In this document: positions 45,081 through 47,515 of the stretch, piece after piece
How positions within the stretch are numbered: the stretch's first letter is position 1
Layout: every line of letters begins with the position of its first letter
Source: an uncultured Lachnospiraceae bacterium
GTDB taxonomy: Bacteria > Bacillota > Clostridia > Lachnospirales > Lachnospiraceae
Direction of reading: 5' to 3'
Assembly: GCA_905235845.1 (NCBI GenBank)
Contig: CAJONG010000002.1
Coordinates: 1 to 47,515 of the forward strand
DNA length: 47,515 nucleotides
Translations under genes and position numbers: made by a program
The notes under the pieces: model-generated
What the model saw: only the letters and a program-made list of their open reading frames with translations
Databases searched by the model: none
Told to the model about the DNA's origin: nothing

Positions 45081-47069
45081 TCAGTCTTCATCTACAAGTA
45101 TAGCCACATCCCACGGATGCAGGGTGATCCCGTCACCCATCTCGTAGTGTTCGCCGCCGATCAGATTCTTGCAGTCATGTTCGCAGATGATCGTATTATT
45201 TTCCATAGAATAATTGAATACATATTCAATATGCTCGTTCATATCATTGATCCCGCATCTTCGTATGAGAGGGAACTGATATCTGGGAAGGTCAATACCC
45301 GCAATACGTGCAACACGCCTTATAGTCTTGCTTATTGCGGCTTTATCACACATACATCCTATATAGGTGGCTGATCCCTGTCCGTATCTGCTGTGCGCAA
45401 TGGCAGCATATCTGTTCCAGTAAGGGTGTGAATATCTGGCCCATGGGACGGCATCTCCTGTAAGCTGTAACAGTTCGATATGGCTGTCGATATTGAATTC
45501 CTGTCCATCGTCGAACATTACGGTGGCAGAATCGGGGATAGTGAACATGTCATAGCTTACATCGAAGACATCGGTCATGCCGTGGGGAGCCGTGTCGGAG
45601 AAGATCTTAAGCTCTCTGTCTGCGAAAAAGCTCTTGAAGGTGGCTATCATGTGTCCGCCGTTCTCTATATAAGAGCGGAATCTGCCGATCAGGACATCAT
45701 CCACACTGTAAAGAGATGGAAGGATCACAAGACTGTAATTGTCGAGCTTAGATGACTTATATATGATGTCGCATTCAAGATTCATCTCGTAGCAGGCATC
45801 ATATATGCGCCTTACTATATCATTATAATCAAGGGAGAGCTCTTCCTTATATTCGCTGAATGCCGTAAGGGAATCAAGGTCTAGAAGTATGGCCGCCTTG
45901 TTGGGCTTACGGAGATTGATAAGATGTCTGCTTATACCCTCCAATTCATCGGTAAATCTCGACAGCTCATGGTAAGTCTCGCCCGGCTCAAGGTCATGAC
46001 TTAAGATACCCTTCCAGTAGCTTTCGGGTCCGTTGTGTATAGAATGCCAGTTCCAGTACATTATAGAATTGGAACCGCCGGACAATTGTGCATAGCCCTG
46101 CATACGAAGCTGACCGGGATAAGGAAGCCATTTAATGCGACCCTGTGACTGGGTCTCAAGCAAAAGGTAGTTATCCTGCTTAATGGAACGGGCAATATCC
46201 GAACAGAATGCGATCTCTGTACCTGTAAGTTCGCTCTGAGAAGGATGATATATATCTGCGCCGGCAACATCCAAAGCCTTACCTGCAAGGCACTGATCTA
46301 CAAGAGGCTGTAAACCGTACGAATGGTCGCGCCAGTCGAAGTCGAAATTATGAGTGATAAACTGCCCCTCTTTGGCATATTCCCTGATTATATCTGCCTG
46401 CCATGATATAAAATCCGTTATGCAGTCTCTTAGGAATCGCTTATACGCAGCGGAAAGACTGGGATTAACGGTACCGCGGATATCGGGAAAATCATCCCAG
46501 TTCTCTATACGATTGCTCCAGTAGTCCAGACCGAATTCCCTGTTAAAATTATCTATATTGGGGTATTCCGCACGCAGCTTCTCAACAAAAAGAGCCTGAA
46601 CATCGGGACCGGCGGCATCAGCAGAGCGTGTCTCGTTGTCAATCTGATAGCCTATTATGCAATCATAACCGCTTATAACCTGCATCATCTTACGGATCAT
46701 CCTGTTGCAGTGATAGCGGTAGTGTTCGTTGGTTATATCAAAAAACTGCCTGTGACCGTAGAGCAGTTGACCGTCCTTGGTAACGGACATGATATCAGGA
46801 TACTTATGAGCAAGCCATGAAGGGATGGCATAGGTGGGAGTGCCGACAATGACACCTATCTCATGTCTGCCTGCGGATTCAAGCACGGAAGTAAGCTTGG
46901 AAAAATCGAATTCTCCGTCTCCGGGCTCCCATGTGCTCCATGTCGACTCGCCGATACGTATGGTATTGAAGCCAAGCTTCTTCATAAGCTCAAGATCTTC
47001 ATCGATCCGTTCATACGGCATGTATTCATTATAATAAGCTGCCCCCAGTATCAGTTCCTTTACTCGCAT
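45081..47069 (-). CDS. GH42 beta-galactosidase
   Basis: A 662-residue GH42 enzyme that removes beta-linked galactose from oligosaccharides. The A domain starts ILGAAYYNEYMPYERIDED with GFNTIRIGESTWSTWEP. The acid/base is E146 in YQIDNETR and the nucleophile E305 in LLLETQSQG. The trimer-forming domain and small C-terminal domain follow. It has no signal peptide, so it acts on imported sugars. ATG 47069 follows AAGGAGGG on the minus strand; an earlier start would lack this. The galactokinase gene is divergent, 194 bases away; the two are a natural pair for galactoside use. Confidence 0.94.
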   Translation of the reverse strand: MRVKELILGAAYYNEYMPYERIDEDLELMKKLGFNTIRIGESTWSTWEPGDGEFDFSKLTSVLESAGRHEIGVIVGTPTYAIPSWLAHKYPDIMSVTKDGQLLYGHRQFFDITNEHYRYHCNRMIRKMMQVISGYDCIIGYQIDNETRSADAAGPDVQALFVEKLRAEYPNIDNFNREFGLDYWSNRIENWDDFPDIRGTVNPSLSAAYKRFLRDCITDFISWQADIIREYAKEGQFITHNFDFDWRDHSYGLQPLVDQCLAGKALDVAGADIYHPSQSELTGTEIAFCSDIARSIKQDNYLLLETQSQGRIKWLPYPGQLRMQGYAQLSGGSNSIMYWNWHSIHNGPESYWKGILSHDLEPGETYHELSRFTDELEGISRHLINLRKPNKAAILLDLDSLTAFSEYKEELSLDYNDIVRRIYDACYEMNLECDIIYKSSKLDNYSLVILPSLYSVDDVLIGRFRSYIENGGHMIATFKSFFADRELKIFSDTAPHGMTDVFDVSYDMFTIPDSATVMFDDGQEFNIDSHIELLQLTGDAVPWARYSHPYWNRYAAIAHSRYGQGSATYIGCMCDKAAISKTIRRVARIAGIDLPRYQFPLIRRCGINDMNEHIEYVFNYSMENNTIICEHDCKNLIGGEHYEMGDGITLHPWDVAILVDED

Positions 47070-47263
47070 ATAACCCTCCTTATCAATCCCGTCCGCGGCA
47101 TAATATATCGCCATTATGCGGATCAATGTAAATACAGGTTAATTGTATTATATGTAGGATGTATTACGCAAGATTGTATGGACGAAATCCTGAAATTATT
47201 TTATATTATTAATGATATCCGTAGGATATAAAGATAAGATAATGAGAAGTGAGGGTTACATTG
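47070..47263. other. Divergent control region between GH42 and galK
   Basis: No gene. The region is AT-rich with several -10-like hexamers for both directions but no clean promoter. GTAGGAT occurs near 47154 and again at 47221. No cre-type carbon catabolite site was recognised. Confidence 0.4.
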
Positions 47264-47515
47264 ATGGAAGACATTAAGAATCAGATGCTTGAAGAATTCA
47301 AAAAGACATTCGGGGACAGTGAGGGCGTGAGAGTATTCTTCGCACCGGGAAGGGTCAATCTCATAGGCGAACATACAGACTATAACGGAGGTCATGTATT
47401 CCCATGCGCTCTGACGATAGGTACCTATGCAGCGGTTAGGAGACGTGATGACAGAGAGCTTAATTTCTATTCATTGAACTTCAAGGATAAAGGAGTTGTC
47501 AGAACCTCCTTAGAC
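47264..47515 (+). CDS. galK: Galactokinase, N-terminal part (partial)
   Basis: The first 84 codons of galactokinase, which makes galactose-1-phosphate from galactose and ATP. The signature of the GHMP-kinase galactokinase branch is complete: [17 protein letters not shown], with [11 protein letters not shown] following. The gene runs out of the window. ATG 47264 is used; a TTG just before is possible. The divergent GH42 enzyme would supply its substrate. Confidence 0.96.
   Translation, partial: MEDIKNQMLEEFKKTFGDSEGVRVFFAPGRVNLIGEHTDYNGGHVFPCALTIGTYAAVRRRDDRELNFYSLNFKDKGVVRTSLD

Overview
The window looks like chromosome from a Lachnospiraceae-type anaerobic Clostridium, possibly near Butyrivibrio, Roseburia or Lachnospira. 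The grounds are moderate-to-low GC, strong AGGAGG ribosome sites, no CCA in the tRNA gene, and many proteins of types I associate with that family from memory (DUF5688, DUF4349, DUF6591-like, a BcrA/HgdC-type activase fusion, a macro domain fused to an HTH-like module). Genus is not decidable by reading alone.

Layout. 1-2.7 kb: end of a peptide ABC transporter operon, a small unknown protein, a YqeG phosphatase and EF-P. 2.7-7 kb: a DUF5688 protein, two polytopic GT39-like membrane glycosyltransferases and tRNA-Arg(CCG). 7.1-15.3 kb: an SH3 protein, NADP-type glutamate dehydrogenase, a repeat-borne promoter driving an MscS channel, then an RluF-like pseudouridine synthase, LigA and MetA. 15.4-27 kb is the accessory part. 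It holds a protein kinase with an unrecognised N-terminal half, an opposing HTH gene, small HTH-like genes, a DUF2130 nuclease-like protein and a BrnT/BrnA toxin-antitoxin pair. Next comes an operon of macro-HTH, VWA, ADP-ribosylglycohydrolase and zinc-ribbon genes. A lipoprotein gene broken at a G7 tract, a tRNA 3'-end remnant and a nucleotidyltransferase gene pair close the region. 27-30 kb: a YtxH-like protein, TraX, a small protein and a GH5 endoglucanase lipoprotein. 30-47.5 kb: a 1411-residue acyl-CoA dehydratase activase fusion, a rhomboid-like protein overlapping a sigma-like protein without region 4, an M16C peptidase, a DUF4349 lipoprotein, Era, a divergent PAP2 protein, a Na/Pi cotransporter, RecO, a GH42 beta-galactosidase and the start of galK.

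How genes work together. GH42 and GalK form a divergent galactoside-use pair. Efp, Era, RluF, LigA and RecO are housekeeping. The best candidate for an undescribed system is 20.7-23.7 kb: three genes for recognising or removing ADP-ribose, plus a metal-dependent VWA protein, read as one operon. Its macro protein ends in a module that also occurs alone beside the kinase at 15.4 kb, which hints at one signalling network using phosphate and ADP-ribose. That link is inference. A second theme is transcription: three genes (yqeG, the first glycosyltransferase, mscS) have extended -10 promoters whose predicted start falls on or within a few bases of the start codon and have no ribosome site, so leaderless mRNAs are likely.
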